Part shown: piece after piece, positions 1 to 7,714 of the stretch
Position numbering within the stretch: the stretch's first letter is position 1
Layout: the number at the start of each line of letters is the position of its first letter
Assembly (NCBI RefSeq): GCF_003259745.1
Contig: NZ_QLMC01000002.1
Location: forward strand, 372,001 to 436,000
DNA length: 64,000 bases
Source of the DNA: Larkinella arboricola
GTDB taxonomy: Bacteria; Bacteroidota; Bacteroidia; Cytophagales; Spirosomataceae
Direction: 5' to 3'
The notes under the pieces: generated by a model
What the model saw: only the letters and a program-made list of their open reading frames with translations
Databases searched by the model: none
What the model was told of the DNA's origin: nothing
Program-made: the position numbers and the translations under genes

Positions 1-953
1 CTGATTCTGCCGCTTTGTGCCGCGCCGTAGGCGTTGATCCGGCCGTTCTGCGCAACCCCGACGGGCGGATTCCGATCCGGACGGTGCAGGCACTCTGGCG
101 CGAAATCATTGCCGTAACCAATGATCCGTACCTCTCCCTTCGCATCGGTGAAATGATCAATCCGACGGCGGTGGGGGTGCTGGCGTACGTCATGATGCAC
201 TGCCCGACGTTGGGCGAAGCTCTTGAGAAAGTGTGTCAGTATCAGGCCATTGTCTGCGAAGGAATCAAAACCGTGGGGCAGCGGGAGGGAGATCGGTTTC
301 GGTTTTCACTGCACATCACCTGCGAGGATATTATCTACCCCGAACACGCGCTGAACTCCGAGATGGTGATGTATCTGGCGGCTATGCGGGCGCTGACGGG
401 CCACCATCTGACGCCCACGGCGGTTTCGTTTGCGTATCCGCGACCACTCGACACCACCGAACACGAACGGGTTTTTGCGCCGGTCAAACCCGTGTTCGAT
501 GCCGAAGAAACGGTGTTGGCGCTGGACATAGCGTGGCTGGATGCGCCGGTGTTAAACGCTAACCCCGGCTTGTTTCCGCTCTTTGAACAACACGCAGCCG
601 AACTGCTTCGAAAACTCCAGGAGCAGGCGCTGGTGGGGCGCGTGAAGGGCGAAATTGTGGCCCTGCTGAAAGGAGAAGAACCCACCCTGGCGACCGTGGC
701 CGACCGGCTGGCGATGGGCGTCCGAACCCTGCAACTGCACCTGAAAGAGGAGGGGGTTACCTACCAGCAACTGCTGGATGAAGTCCGGCACGACCTGGCC
801 ATCCGCCACCTCCGCGAACCGCATTTCAGCACCACCGATATTGCCTACCTGCTGGGCTTCTCCGAACCCAGCGTATTCTACCGCACCTTCAAGAAATGGA
901 CGGGCTCGACACCCGGTGCGTACCGGACCGAAGTTCTTCGTCTGTCGGCTTGA
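1..953 (+). CDS. AraC family transcriptional regulator (5' partial)
   Basis: The reading frame is open from the window edge (codons begin at base 3), so the gene starts upstream and the TTG at 15 is not its start. The visible ~315 residues have two parts. The N-terminal ~190 residues match the Arabinose_bd-type sensor half of AraC regulators (early RIPIRTVQALWREI, then LRIGEMINPTAVGVLAYVM). The C-terminal ~90 residues are an AraC HTH_18 domain, with VADRLAMGVRTLQLHL as the first helix-turn-helix and IAYLLGFSEPSVFYRTFKKWTGSTPGAYR as its conserved end (LGFSEPSVF, FKKWTGSTP). It is a one-component DNA-binding activator or repressor; the ligand is unknown. It converges on, and its last 65 bases overlap, the minus-strand DUF4260 gene. 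A pair of AraC-like operator arrangements at 1335-1402 and 7594-7660 are plausible targets (inference). Confidence 0.9.
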   Translation, partial: DSAALCRAVGVDPAVLRNPDGRIPIRTVQALWREIIAVTNDPYLSLRIGEMINPTAVGVLAYVMMHCPTLGEALEKVCQYQAIVCEGIKTVGQREGDRFRFSLHITCEDIIYPEHALNSEMVMYLAAMRALTGHHLTPTAVSFAYPRPLDTTEHERVFAPVKPVFDAEETVLALDIAWLDAPVLNANPGLFPLFEQHAAELLRKLQEQALVGRVKGEIVALLKGEEPTLATVADRLAMGVRTLQLHLKEEGVTYQQLLDEVRHDLAIRHLREPHFSTTDIAYLLGFSEPSVFYRTFKKWTGSTPGAYRTEVLRLSA

Positions 954-1308
954 CGGTATTTTTGCCGATGCGGCCCAGATGTGTGCTGGCAAACCCGTCG
1001 GGGTATTTCAGTCCGTAGCCAAACAGCCGATCCATCGCTGAATGTCCGAACAGCATCACGCCCGTCAGCATGAGTACCTGACTGGCCAGCAAAAAACCTA
1101 CAACGCCAACGGCCACGGCGACGGCTTTGTGGTGGAAAAAATTATACGCATAAGCCCCGATTCGCGGATTAATGAGGTAGCCGAGCATACTCAGATCGGG
1201 CAGCAGAAGCAGGGCCGGAAACCACCACCAGGCAAAAGGCAGTTGGTTGAACAGAACGAGGGCGAGGGCAAACTGGGCGGCTTCTTCAAGTTTTAAAAGC
1301 GATTTCAT
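889..1308 (-). CDS. DUF4260 family membrane protein
   Basis: A small hydrophobic protein of 139 residues from ATG 1308. It has about four membrane segments (AAQFALALVLFNQLPFAWW, FPALLLLPDLSMLGYL, VAVAVGVVGFLLASQVLM and the following VMLFGHSAMDR region). The family marks are LLPDLSMLGYLINPRIGAYAYNFFHHK and the FGHSAMDRLFGYGLKYPDGF run, both typical of DUF4260, a family of unknown function. An upstream in-frame start at 1335 lies inside the predicted -7 box, so 1308 is preferred. The C-terminal ~25 residues after the expected family end (HLGRIGK) are extra and lie over the 3' end of the convergent AraC gene. The promoter has a two-box operator shared with the epimerase-like gene at 7569. Confidence 0.8.
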   Translation of the reverse strand: MKSLLKLEEAAQFALALVLFNQLPFAWWWFPALLLLPDLSMLGYLINPRIGAYAYNFFHHKAVAVAVGVVGFLLASQVLMLTGVMLFGHSAMDRLFGYGLKYPDGFASTHLGRIGKNTVKPTDEELRSGTHRVSSPSIS

Positions 1309-1334
1309 GGCAATATCTGTGTTTTTGTGTAACA

Positions 1335-1402
1335 CAAAGGTCCGCCGAAAAAGCCGGAGCCGGGGTGACCAAACATGAAAATCATAGTGACGAAAAACGA
1401 AT
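1335..1402 (-). promoter_or_regulatory. putative AraC-type operator and promoter of the DUF4260 gene
   Basis: Read on the minus strand, two direct GTCAC boxes preceded by T runs (TTTTTCGTCAC and GTTTGGTCAC) lie 22 nt apart. They are followed 23 nt later by GACCTTTG (1342-1335), a degenerate version of the Bacteroidota -7 box TAnnTTTG, and then by ATG 1308. The same elements, spacing and order occur at 7594-7660. Two direct repeats two helical turns apart upstream of a weak core promoter is the usual geometry for AraC-family activation. The regulator's identity is inference. Confidence 0.55.
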
Positions 1403-1443
1403 TAGTGCACGGACTGCCCACCGGTTTTAAAAGCCGGTGGACT

Positions 1444-1842
1444 TTACGCCGTCAGTGTGATGTTCAGGCCATTACGAAGCGTATTGTGGACTTCGGCGAT
1501 CTGGTCGGTATGGCGAATCAGGGCGTCGATTTCGGCGGGTGGGGCGTCCGATGTAACGCGGGCTTTGTACTGAAAGTTGGAACCGGGTTCGCCATCGGCC
1601 CCGAATTCGCCGGTAACTTCCACCGTTACGCCCGATACCGTGAGGTTGCGTTTGGCGGCTTCCCGGTAAATGTCGTTGCAGAAGCAGGTCGCCAGTGCCA
1701 GCAGCAGCAGCTCCCCGCCGTTGATGGACGAGCCGTACCCCGACGGTTTAGGCGCAATCTCGACGGTTTTGGACGCGCCGTTGGTCTGGACGGTAATGCC
1801 GTGTTGATTCAACGTGCTTTCGATGCGGGCGGATAGTTTCAT
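1444..1842 (-). CDS. OsmC family protein
   Basis: 132 residues from ATG 1842 (MKLSARIEST). The longer upstream frame is poor in recognisable protein and overlaps the preceding gene, so this start is chosen. The OsmC/Ohr fold is indicated by the central GELLLLALATCFCNDIYREAAKR helix, whose cysteine is in the usual position of the first peroxidatic cysteine, and by VEVTGEF...ARVTSDAPPAEIDALIRHTDQIAEVHNTL. The typical second cysteine (xxCPV) is replaced by VHNTL, so the classic two-cysteine peroxidase pair is incomplete. It may be a general OsmC-like protein rather than a true Ohr. It lies 13 bp downstream of the carbon-nitrogen hydrolase and is probably cotranscribed with it. Confidence 0.85.
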   Translation of the reverse strand: MKLSARIESTLNQHGITVQTNGASKTVEIAPKPSGYGSSINGGELLLLALATCFCNDIYREAAKRNLTVSGVTVEVTGEFGADGEPGSNFQYKARVTSDAPPAEIDALIRHTDQIAEVHNTLRNGLNITLTA

Positions 1843-1855
1843 GGCAGAAGATAGG

Positions 1856-2584
1856 TTAAAGTGTTTGAACAACGACTTCCTGCGTGTCGGTGTCGAGCAG
1901 CAGGATTCCTTCAACGGTATCGTTAAGCTGGCCGAGCAAGTCGCCCCGTGTGTTCCAGATGGCGGTTTTTCCGCCCGAAATAAAATCATCACTTGGTCCC
2001 ACGCTGTTGGCCATCAATACCGTCATGGAATAGGTTTGGGCGATAGCCGCCAACGATTGCGCGGCTTTTTCAACCCCGCTGGCGGTTTTGGCAACGCTGG
2101 CGAGATAAATGGTTGCGCCGTTTCGGTGGGCGGTTTCCGCGTGCTCGGAAATGGATAGTTCGTAGCAGATGGCGAGGGCCACCTCGGGTTTGTTGCGAAT
2201 GACCACCGACGCGTTCTGCCCACTGACAAAAAAGGGTTCCTCGTCGGCGTGGAGGTATTGCTTGGAATACGTTTGCCAGGGCTGGCTGGGGTGAAATAGC
2301 ACCATCGTGATGCAGACACCCGCTTCGTTACGGGTTGGAACGCCGATGCCAATCGTCAGATTATGGGCGTCGCTCCGTTGCTGAAAAACCGCAAACCGGC
2401 TATCGTCCGGTGTGGTGGCCAGCTCGCTGGCAAGTGTCGGTTCGTAGCCGGTGATGGAGAGTTCGGGGAAAACGAGGATGTCGGCGCTGTGAGCAGCGGC
2501 CCGGTCAATAAATCGTTTATGATTTTCGATATTCTGAGAAATATCGCCTTTCACGGGGCGGGTTTGGGCGACGCAGATTTTCAT
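1856..2584 (-). CDS. carbon-nitrogen hydrolase (nitrilase superfamily)
   Basis: 242 residues, about the size of a single nitrilase domain. The catalytic Glu-Lys-Cys triad is visible: Glu in LVFPELSITGYE (near residue 41), Lys in TYSKQYLH (near 110) and Cys in VALAICYELS (near 142). This predicts hydrolysis of an amide or nitrile bond on a small cytosolic substrate. The substrate cannot be told from the sequence, and omega-amidase or N-carbamoyl-type activities are both possible. A TATTTTTG promoter box lies about 57 bp upstream, and the OsmC gene follows directly. Confidence 0.9.
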   Translation of the reverse strand: MKICVAQTRPVKGDISQNIENHKRFIDRAAAHSADILVFPELSITGYEPTLASELATTPDDSRFAVFQQRSDAHNLTIGIGVPTRNEAGVCITMVLFHPSQPWQTYSKQYLHADEEPFFVSGQNASVVIRNKPEVALAICYELSISEHAETAHRNGATIYLASVAKTASGVEKAAQSLAAIAQTYSMTVLMANSVGPSDDFISGGKTAIWNTRGDLLGQLNDTVEGILLLDTDTQEVVVQTL

Positions 2585-2640
2585 AAAGCAGAATCCGGTA
2601 TGAAATAAGAGCTATTTTACAAAATATTCTCCTTATTTCG

Positions 2641-2648
2641 CAAAAATA
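2641..2648 (-). promoter_or_regulatory. promoter -7 box upstream of the nitrilase gene
   Basis: On the minus strand these bases read TATTTTTG, an exact match to the Bacteroidota consensus TAnnTTTG. The predicted transcript start is about 50 bases before ATG 2584. No clear TTG -33 element is seen. Confidence 0.5.
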
Positions 2649-2775
2649 GCTTTATTCCATCCCGGAAGTCGTCATAATTTACTCTGGGTTTATCGGTGAG
2701 ATTCATAGTTTGGTTACGAAACGATAGTTCAGATTAGCGGTTTTTCGGCCAACTTGTAGGTTACCCCGGTGGTAG

Positions 2776-2825
2776 TCAATGCCCCTTCCTGCCTTACGCG
2801 CTGGCAAGGCAGGAAGGGGCATTGA
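2776..2825. terminator. perfect 20-bp hairpin after the VCBS gene
   Basis: The arms 2776-2795 and 2806-2825 are exact reverse complements, with a 10-nt loop. The hairpin begins just past the stop codon of the minus-strand surface-protein gene. There is no U tract on the minus-strand side; a T-rich stretch lies on the plus-strand side. It is probably a terminator or 3' stabiliser for the long minus-strand mRNA. Confidence 0.6.
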
Positions 2826-2827
2826 TT

Positions 2828-5800
2828 TTATTTCTTAAGCACTTTGACCACCTGCTGCCGCTGCGCCGTGTAAACCCGCAACAGATATAGCCCCGAAGCC
2901 TGCCCGAACAACGACAGGCTGGCTTGCTGACGGGCTGTTTGTACGTCGAGCCACCGCCCCGTCATCACCCGGCCTTTCTGGTCCAGAAGGTCCAGCCGTA
3001 GGGTTTGCCCCTGCGCGTGGCGGATTTCGACGTTTACCTGATCCTCTTCGACCGGATTGCCCGCAACCGCTACCGTCCAGAGCGTACTTCTCTCCGGTGA
3101 ATCAAACGCGAGACGGCTGCCGGGCGAGCAGGTCAGCGTTTTGGGGGCCCAGCGAAGTGTATACGAAGAGTTGGCAATCCGGGCACTGATCTGGTGAGGC
3201 TGACCATCTTTCAGGCTGGCGGGTGTCGGGAAACTGTAAGCGTGGGCTCCGTTGCCTTTGTTCGCATTCTTCAAATCCGGGCGGTAAATGTTGGCCGGTG
3301 CCGTACCGATGGGCTGACCATCCGCCAGAAATTCCACGGTTACCGGATTATTGGGGAGACTGGCATCCCAGGCCCAGCCCCGCATGGTGCCGCACTCCAC
3401 CTTGTCCAGATAGCCGTCGTAATAGCCGTTGCCGACCGGTGGTTCACCGGGGTTGCCCGGGTCCGGATTGGCGTTACCGCAGGCCAGCGTTTTGGGAGCC
3501 CATTTCAGCACGTAATCGGTGTCTTTAATCCTGGCGCTGATGACGTGCACTTTTCCGTCTTTCAGGCTTTGCGGTGTTTCAAACCGGTAGGCATGGGCAC
3601 CATTACCCTTTCTGGCCTCTTGCAGATCCGGCCGAAAAATGTCGGCCGGTGCCGTACCGAGCCTGGTTCCGTCGGCAAAGAATTCGAGGGTGACGGGACT
3701 GTTGGGCTGGTTGGCATCCCAGGCCCAGCCCCGGATGCTTTCGCATTCGACCTTATCCAGAAAACCTTCAAATGCACCGGCGGGTGTTGGAACCGAAGTG
3801 ACGGTAATGGTAAAAGTAACGTTGACCGACAACGCGCCGGGGTCCGTAGCCGTCACGGTGACCGTCGAAACACCAGCTACCGAGGGCGTACCACTGATGG
3901 ACTTACCCGACAAACTCAGTCCGGCTGGCAGACCTGCGGCAGACAATTTGAGATCGTTCGGCGTCTGGGCATCGGTAAAGGTGCTGGCTAAGTTCAGGGT
4001 AAAGCCCTGCCCCAGGGTGGCGACTTGAGCCGGAACGGGATTGACCACCGTCGGCGCGGTGTTGTTGGTTGCCGGAATTGTACAGTTAAGCAGGATGGTA
4101 ACGTCATCCAGGCCACGGTTAGCCGTGACCAGATCAGGTGTACCGTCACTGTTGAAGTCCCCCAGGGCGATTGAAGTAGGAAAAGCACCGACATTGAAGT
4201 TCGTCCACTGGTTATAAGTGCCATTGATACCACCCAGACTCACTGATATCGTATGGTCGACTGTATTTACTACGGCCATGTCGAGCTGATTGTCGTTGTT
4301 AAAGTCGCTGGTTAGAAGAGCATCAATGTACTGGTTCGTGGGTGCATAAATGTTGCCGGGAGTAAAATTGCCAGTGCCATCTCCCCAAAATATGTTGACA
4401 TTCACTGTTCCTGCTGCCAGATCGAGGTAGCCATCTCCATCTACATCGCCAACCGCCAGGGATTTAGGGCCGTCGTTTAGGGCGATGGTGGCTTTAGTGC
4501 TAAAGCCACCATCGCCATTCCCCAGTAAGACCGATAGACTGTAACTCTTGCCGTTGGCGGTGACCAGATCCAGATAGGAGTCTCCGTTGAAGTCCCCCAT
4601 GACGATTGCAATGGGGCGGGAACCTACGGCAAAATTCGTAACCGGGTTAAAGCCGCCACTGCCGTTATTGAGCAGCACCGAGACGGTGTCTGAATTGGAA
4701 TTGGCCACGGCCAGATCGGGTTTGTTATCGCCGTTGAAATCGCCTGCGACCAGATCGGACGGCGATCCACCCGTGGGAATATTGACGATCTGGTCAAAGG
4801 TCCCATTGCCATTTCCGGTCAGGATCGAGACATCATTCGAACCACTATTGGCGGTGGCCAGATCCAGCTTCCCATCGCCTGTAAAGTCAGCCGTCTGGAT
4901 GGCTACGGGATTAAGCCTTACCCTAAAGCTAACGGGTGGGCTAAAGCCACCTGTGCTTTTCCTTAGCAACACTGTAACATTACGTGAAGTGTAGTTTGCC
5001 GTTACCAGATCCAGCTTTCCATCGCCGTTGAAGTCACCGGTTGTCACTGCGCGGGGGCTCCTGGCGTCGGATCCAAAAGAACCATTAGGCTGGGCCTTGA
5101 GCAGTGAGACGGTGTTGGAAAGGGCGCTGGCCGTAACGAGATCCAGCTTGCCGTCACCCGTAAAATCACCAGCAACGACGGAGGCCGGACCCGCACCAGT
5201 CCTAAATGGATAAAGAGCAGTTTGCGTGAAGGTGCCATCATTTTGGGCGAACCACACCATCACTTCCTGGGTATCGCTTCGGGTAAAGACCAGATCGAGC
5301 TTGCTATCGCCGTTCATATCCTCAACCACGATTTCCCGAAATCCGCTCCCGGAACTGGAAGCTCCGTAGTTGAAACTGCCAAAACCCGTGCCCAGCAGGA
5401 TCTGAACCTCATCCGGGGCGGTTACGGCCAGATCGAGCTTGCTATCGCCGTTAAAATCGCCGGTAGCCAGAAAGCCAATATTGGTGATGCTGGCGACAAA
5501 GGTTCCTGACCCGAATCCGCCCGTGCCATCACCTAACAGTACGGAAACAGCTCCGGATTCATTGATGGCAGCAGCCAGGTCCGGTTTGTCATCGTCATTA
5601 AAATCGCCGATGACAACCGATACGGGCCTGTTTCCGACATCAATATGGGTAACTGTGAAGCTGCCATTGCCCTGGTTCAGGAGGATGGAAACCATACTGG
5701 AAATCGAATTGGCCACCGCCAGGTCCGGTTTACCGTCCTGATTGATGTCACCGACCGTCAGGGCAACGGGTCGTTCACCGACAGCAACCGTGGTAGAGAG

Positions 5801-6238
5801 GGCAAAGCTGCCGTTGCCGTTGCCCGACAGGATCGTGACGGTATTGGAACTCAGATTGGCCGTAGCCAGATCGGGCTTGCCATCGGTGTTAAAATCGCCG
5901 ACGACGACGGCAAAAGGAGCATCCCCCACCTTGAATTGGGTTGGTGGGCCGAAGCTCTCATCGCCGTTATTTAATAACACGGACACATCGCTGGCGCGGC
6001 TGTTGGCGGTGACCACATCGAGCCTGCCATCGTCGTTGAAGTCACCTTTTGCCACGGAAAACGGAAAATTTCCCGCCGGGAACGAGACATAGTTTAACGC
6101 GACCGTGGTCGGCTGAAAACACTGCCCCCAGCTAGCGCTGCTGGTGAGGATGGAGATCAATAGCCCGCAAAAGGCCATGAAGGGAGCGGCCGCATGGGTT
6201 GAACCCTGCCGGAGATACATGGATAGGAGATTTCCCAT
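2828..6238 (-). CDS. giant VCBS/FG-GAP repeat surface protein with type IX secretion signal
   Basis: 1136 residues. The N-terminus has a membrane-export signal (hydrophobic FMAFCGLLISILTSSASW near residues 20-38). About 14 FG-GAP/VCBS repeats of ~50 residues follow, to about residue 725; each carries a calcium-loop-like DFNxDGxxDLxxAN motif, suggesting a beta-propeller. Next is an Ig-like/cadherin-like domain (~727-817; NPVPAQVATLGQGFTLNL, GLSLSGKSISGTPSVAG). Two tandem ~100-residue copies of a domain marked by DKVEC, GWAWD and RPDL follow (~820-920 and ~938-1035). The end is an ~85-residue type A T9SS C-terminal sorting domain (SGLYLLRVYTAQRQQVVKVLKK-like). This predicts export by the type IX system and anchoring or release at the surface, perhaps binding a glycan or protein. 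It is alone in its transcription unit. Confidence 0.9.
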   Translation of the reverse strand: MGNLLSMYLRQGSTHAAAPFMAFCGLLISILTSSASWGQCFQPTTVALNYVSFPAGNFPFSVAKGDFNDDGRLDVVTANSRASDVSVLLNNGDESFGPPTQFKVGDAPFAVVVGDFNTDGKPDLATANLSSNTVTILSGNGNGSFALSTTVAVGERPVALTVGDINQDGKPDLAVANSISSMVSILLNQGNGSFTVTHIDVGNRPVSVVIGDFNDDDKPDLAAAINESGAVSVLLGDGTGGFGSGTFVASITNIGFLATGDFNGDSKLDLAVTAPDEVQILLGTGFGSFNYGASSSGSGFREIVVEDMNGDSKLDLVFTRSDTQEVMVWFAQNDGTFTQTALYPFRTGAGPASVVAGDFTGDGKLDLVTASALSNTVSLLKAQPNGSFGSDARSPRAVTTGDFNGDGKLDLVTANYTSRNVTVLLRKSTGGFSPPVSFRVRLNPVAIQTADFTGDGKLDLATANSGSNDVSILTGNGNGTFDQIVNIPTGGSPSDLVAGDFNGDNKPDLAVANSNSDTVSVLLNNGSGGFNPVTNFAVGSRPIAIVMGDFNGDSYLDLVTANGKSYSLSVLLGNGDGGFSTKATIALNDGPKSLAVGDVDGDGYLDLAAGTVNVNIFWGDGTGNFTPGNIYAPTNQYIDALLTSDFNNDNQLDMAVVNTVDHTISVSLGGINGTYNQWTNFNVGAFPTSIALGDFNSDGTPDLVTANRGLDDVTILLNCTIPATNNTAPTVVNPVPAQVATLGQGFTLNLASTFTDAQTPNDLKLSAAGLPAGLSLSGKSISGTPSVAGVSTVTVTATDPGALSVNVTFTITVTSVPTPAGAFEGFLDKVECESIRGWAWDANQPNSPVTLEFFADGTRLGTAPADIFRPDLQEARKGNGAHAYRFETPQSLKDGKVHVISARIKDTDYVLKWAPKTLACGNANPDPGNPGEPPVGNGYYDGYLDKVECGTMRGWAWDASLPNNPVTVEFLADGQPIGTAPANIYRPDLKNANKGNGAHAYSFPTPASLKDGQPHQISARIANSSYTLRWAPKTLTCSPGSRLAFDSPERSTLWTVAVAGNPVEEDQVNVEIRHAQGQTLRLDLLDQKGRVMTGRWLDVQTARQQASLSLFGQASGLYLLRVYTAQRQQVVKVLKK

Positions 6239-6648
6239 AAAAGAGATTGGTAAACGCGGGTGAACGATTCATCATGAAAGAGAATTAAGTTTGAATGGGT
6301 CAGTTAGTGTGTTGGGCAATGAGAGCAGGATAAAACCGGTATTTTTAAAATTCGGATAATTAAAGACGCAGGCCCGAAAAACCGCTGGAATACGCCAGCG
6401 CCGTCAGCGGGACGGCCCCAGCGCTCATTACTAATTCCGGATCGTCAAAATCACCCTTCACCGACAGTTTATTTCGGGCAACACCAGGAATTTGCTTTCG
6501 TCAGGTTGTCCATAACAGCATCGGGAGATACTGTTAATTTATTCGTTTATACGGGTTTAGGCCGCTAACTATTGACGGAACGGTCGGTGTAGTGCCCGTA
6601 ATTTACGCTGCGGCCCGTCCTTCGATGTCTTTTCGTTCCGGTAGAAGC
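6239..6648. other. 410-bp non-coding interval with two adjacent small hairpins
   Basis: No coding frame here is convincing. Two GC-rich hairpins sit side by side: CGCTGG/CCAGCG at 6383-6400 (6-nt loop) and CCGTC/GACGG at 6401-6415 (5-nt loop). They could belong to the 3' end of the epimerase-like transcript or the leader of the surface-protein mRNA. No TAnnTTTG box was recognised upstream of 6238. Confidence 0.35.
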
Positions 6649-7569
6649 TTAATTCCCCTCCACCATCCGCTTCACCCCCTCGGTGGGGGTGGTTGGCCGA
6701 ACGTTAAACGCCTTCTCGAATTTGCTGCTGTCAAAAAAGTAGTCGCGGTCGTACTGGTAGGCCATTTCCGGAAACTCACCCATGATGGGCACGAAAATGC
6801 CCATCAGTCGGAGCAGCCAGGTGGGCAGCGCCATTGATTTAGGCTTTACATTCATTTCTTTGGCCACCCGTTCAATCCATTGTTGGCCGGTCAGGCGCGT
6901 AGGATCGGTAGGGAGGTGCCAGACCTGGTTGTAGGCACTGGCCGTGTTGCCGAGCAGGGCCGTGGCTTTGGCGGCATCGGGGGTGTAGGTAAACGAATGC
7001 ACCTTGTCGGTCCGGGCGAACCAGTTGGCGGCTTTGCCTTTCCGAAAATTCTGCACAACGGTTTGTACCATCAGGCTCTTGTCGTTGTTCGGACCGTAGA
7101 AGTCGGCGGCCCGGGCAATGAGGGCGGTCAAGGTGCCCTGCTTCACTTCGTCCATCAGCATTCCGGCAATTTCCGCCCGTACTTTGCCTTTCTTACTGCT
7201 CGGATTGATGGGACTTTCTTCGGTCATGTGCCCCACGGAGTTGGCGTCATACAGGTACACATTATCGAAAAATACGAGTTTGGCCTTGTACTGCTTGCAG
7301 GCATCAATCACGTTCCGCATGAGGGACGGCCAGTTTTTGCGCCAGATGCTGATGTTGTACTCAAAGCCGACGGTCAGGTAAACCACCTCGGAGCCTTCGA
7401 CGGCTTTGAACACCTGAGCGCGGTCGGTGAGGTCGGCGGGGAACAGCTCGTCGGCTGGATTGACTTTTTGGGGAGTACGGCTGACAAGCCGGATGCGGTC
7501 GGTATACGAAGAAAGTTCTTTTGCTAAATCGCGGCCAATGGTTCCGCCGGCGCCCAGAATCGTTTGCAT
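6649..7569 (-). CDS. NAD(P)-binding epimerase/dehydratase-like protein (extended SDR)
   Basis: 306 residues. The N-terminal nucleotide-binding motif is GAGGTIGRDLAKEL, followed by RLVSRTPQKVN. The first strand-helix units and the YLTVGFEYN and LVFFDNVYLYD strands fit an extended or atypical short-chain dehydrogenase/reductase Rossmann fold. The usual YxxxK catalytic pair is not clear at its expected place after VYLYDANS, so catalysis of the classical type is uncertain. It probably acts on a soluble sugar or small-molecule substrate in the cytosol. Its promoter (7594-7660) carries the same two-box operator as the DUF4260 gene, suggesting joint regulation by an AraC-type protein. Confidence 0.85.
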   Translation of the reverse strand: MQTILGAGGTIGRDLAKELSSYTDRIRLVSRTPQKVNPADELFPADLTDRAQVFKAVEGSEVVYLTVGFEYNISIWRKNWPSLMRNVIDACKQYKAKLVFFDNVYLYDANSVGHMTEESPINPSSKKGKVRAEIAGMLMDEVKQGTLTALIARAADFYGPNNDKSLMVQTVVQNFRKGKAANWFARTDKVHSFTYTPDAAKATALLGNTASAYNQVWHLPTDPTRLTGQQWIERVAKEMNVKPKSMALPTWLLRLMGIFVPIMGEFPEMAYQYDRDYFFDSSKFEKAFNVRPTTPTEGVKRMVEGN

Positions 7570-7593
7570 GTGCTGGTTTCGTTAGGTATAGCA

Positions 7594-7660
7594 CAAAGGT
7601 CGGGAGAGGGCACCGGCGGGGAGATGACCAGAAATGAAATCGGAATGACGAAAAACGAAA
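7594..7660 (-). promoter_or_regulatory. putative AraC-type operator and promoter of the epimerase-like gene
   Basis: Minus-strand boxes TTTTTCGTCAT and TTTCTGGTCAT lie 21 nt apart. A 23-nt gap leads to GACCTTTG (7601-7594), and the ATG is 25 nt further at 7569. The box sequences, box-to-promoter gap and leader length match the site at 1335-1402 almost exactly. Confidence 0.55.
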
Positions 7661-7714
7661 ATCATCCCTACCATTCACAAATCATCGCAAGCCCTGTGGG
7701 CTTCGGGACGGTTG

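Noticed and set aside
3194-3991. Plus-strand open frames within the VCBS gene
   Set aside because: They are shadows of the repeat-encoding minus strand with no recognisable domains.
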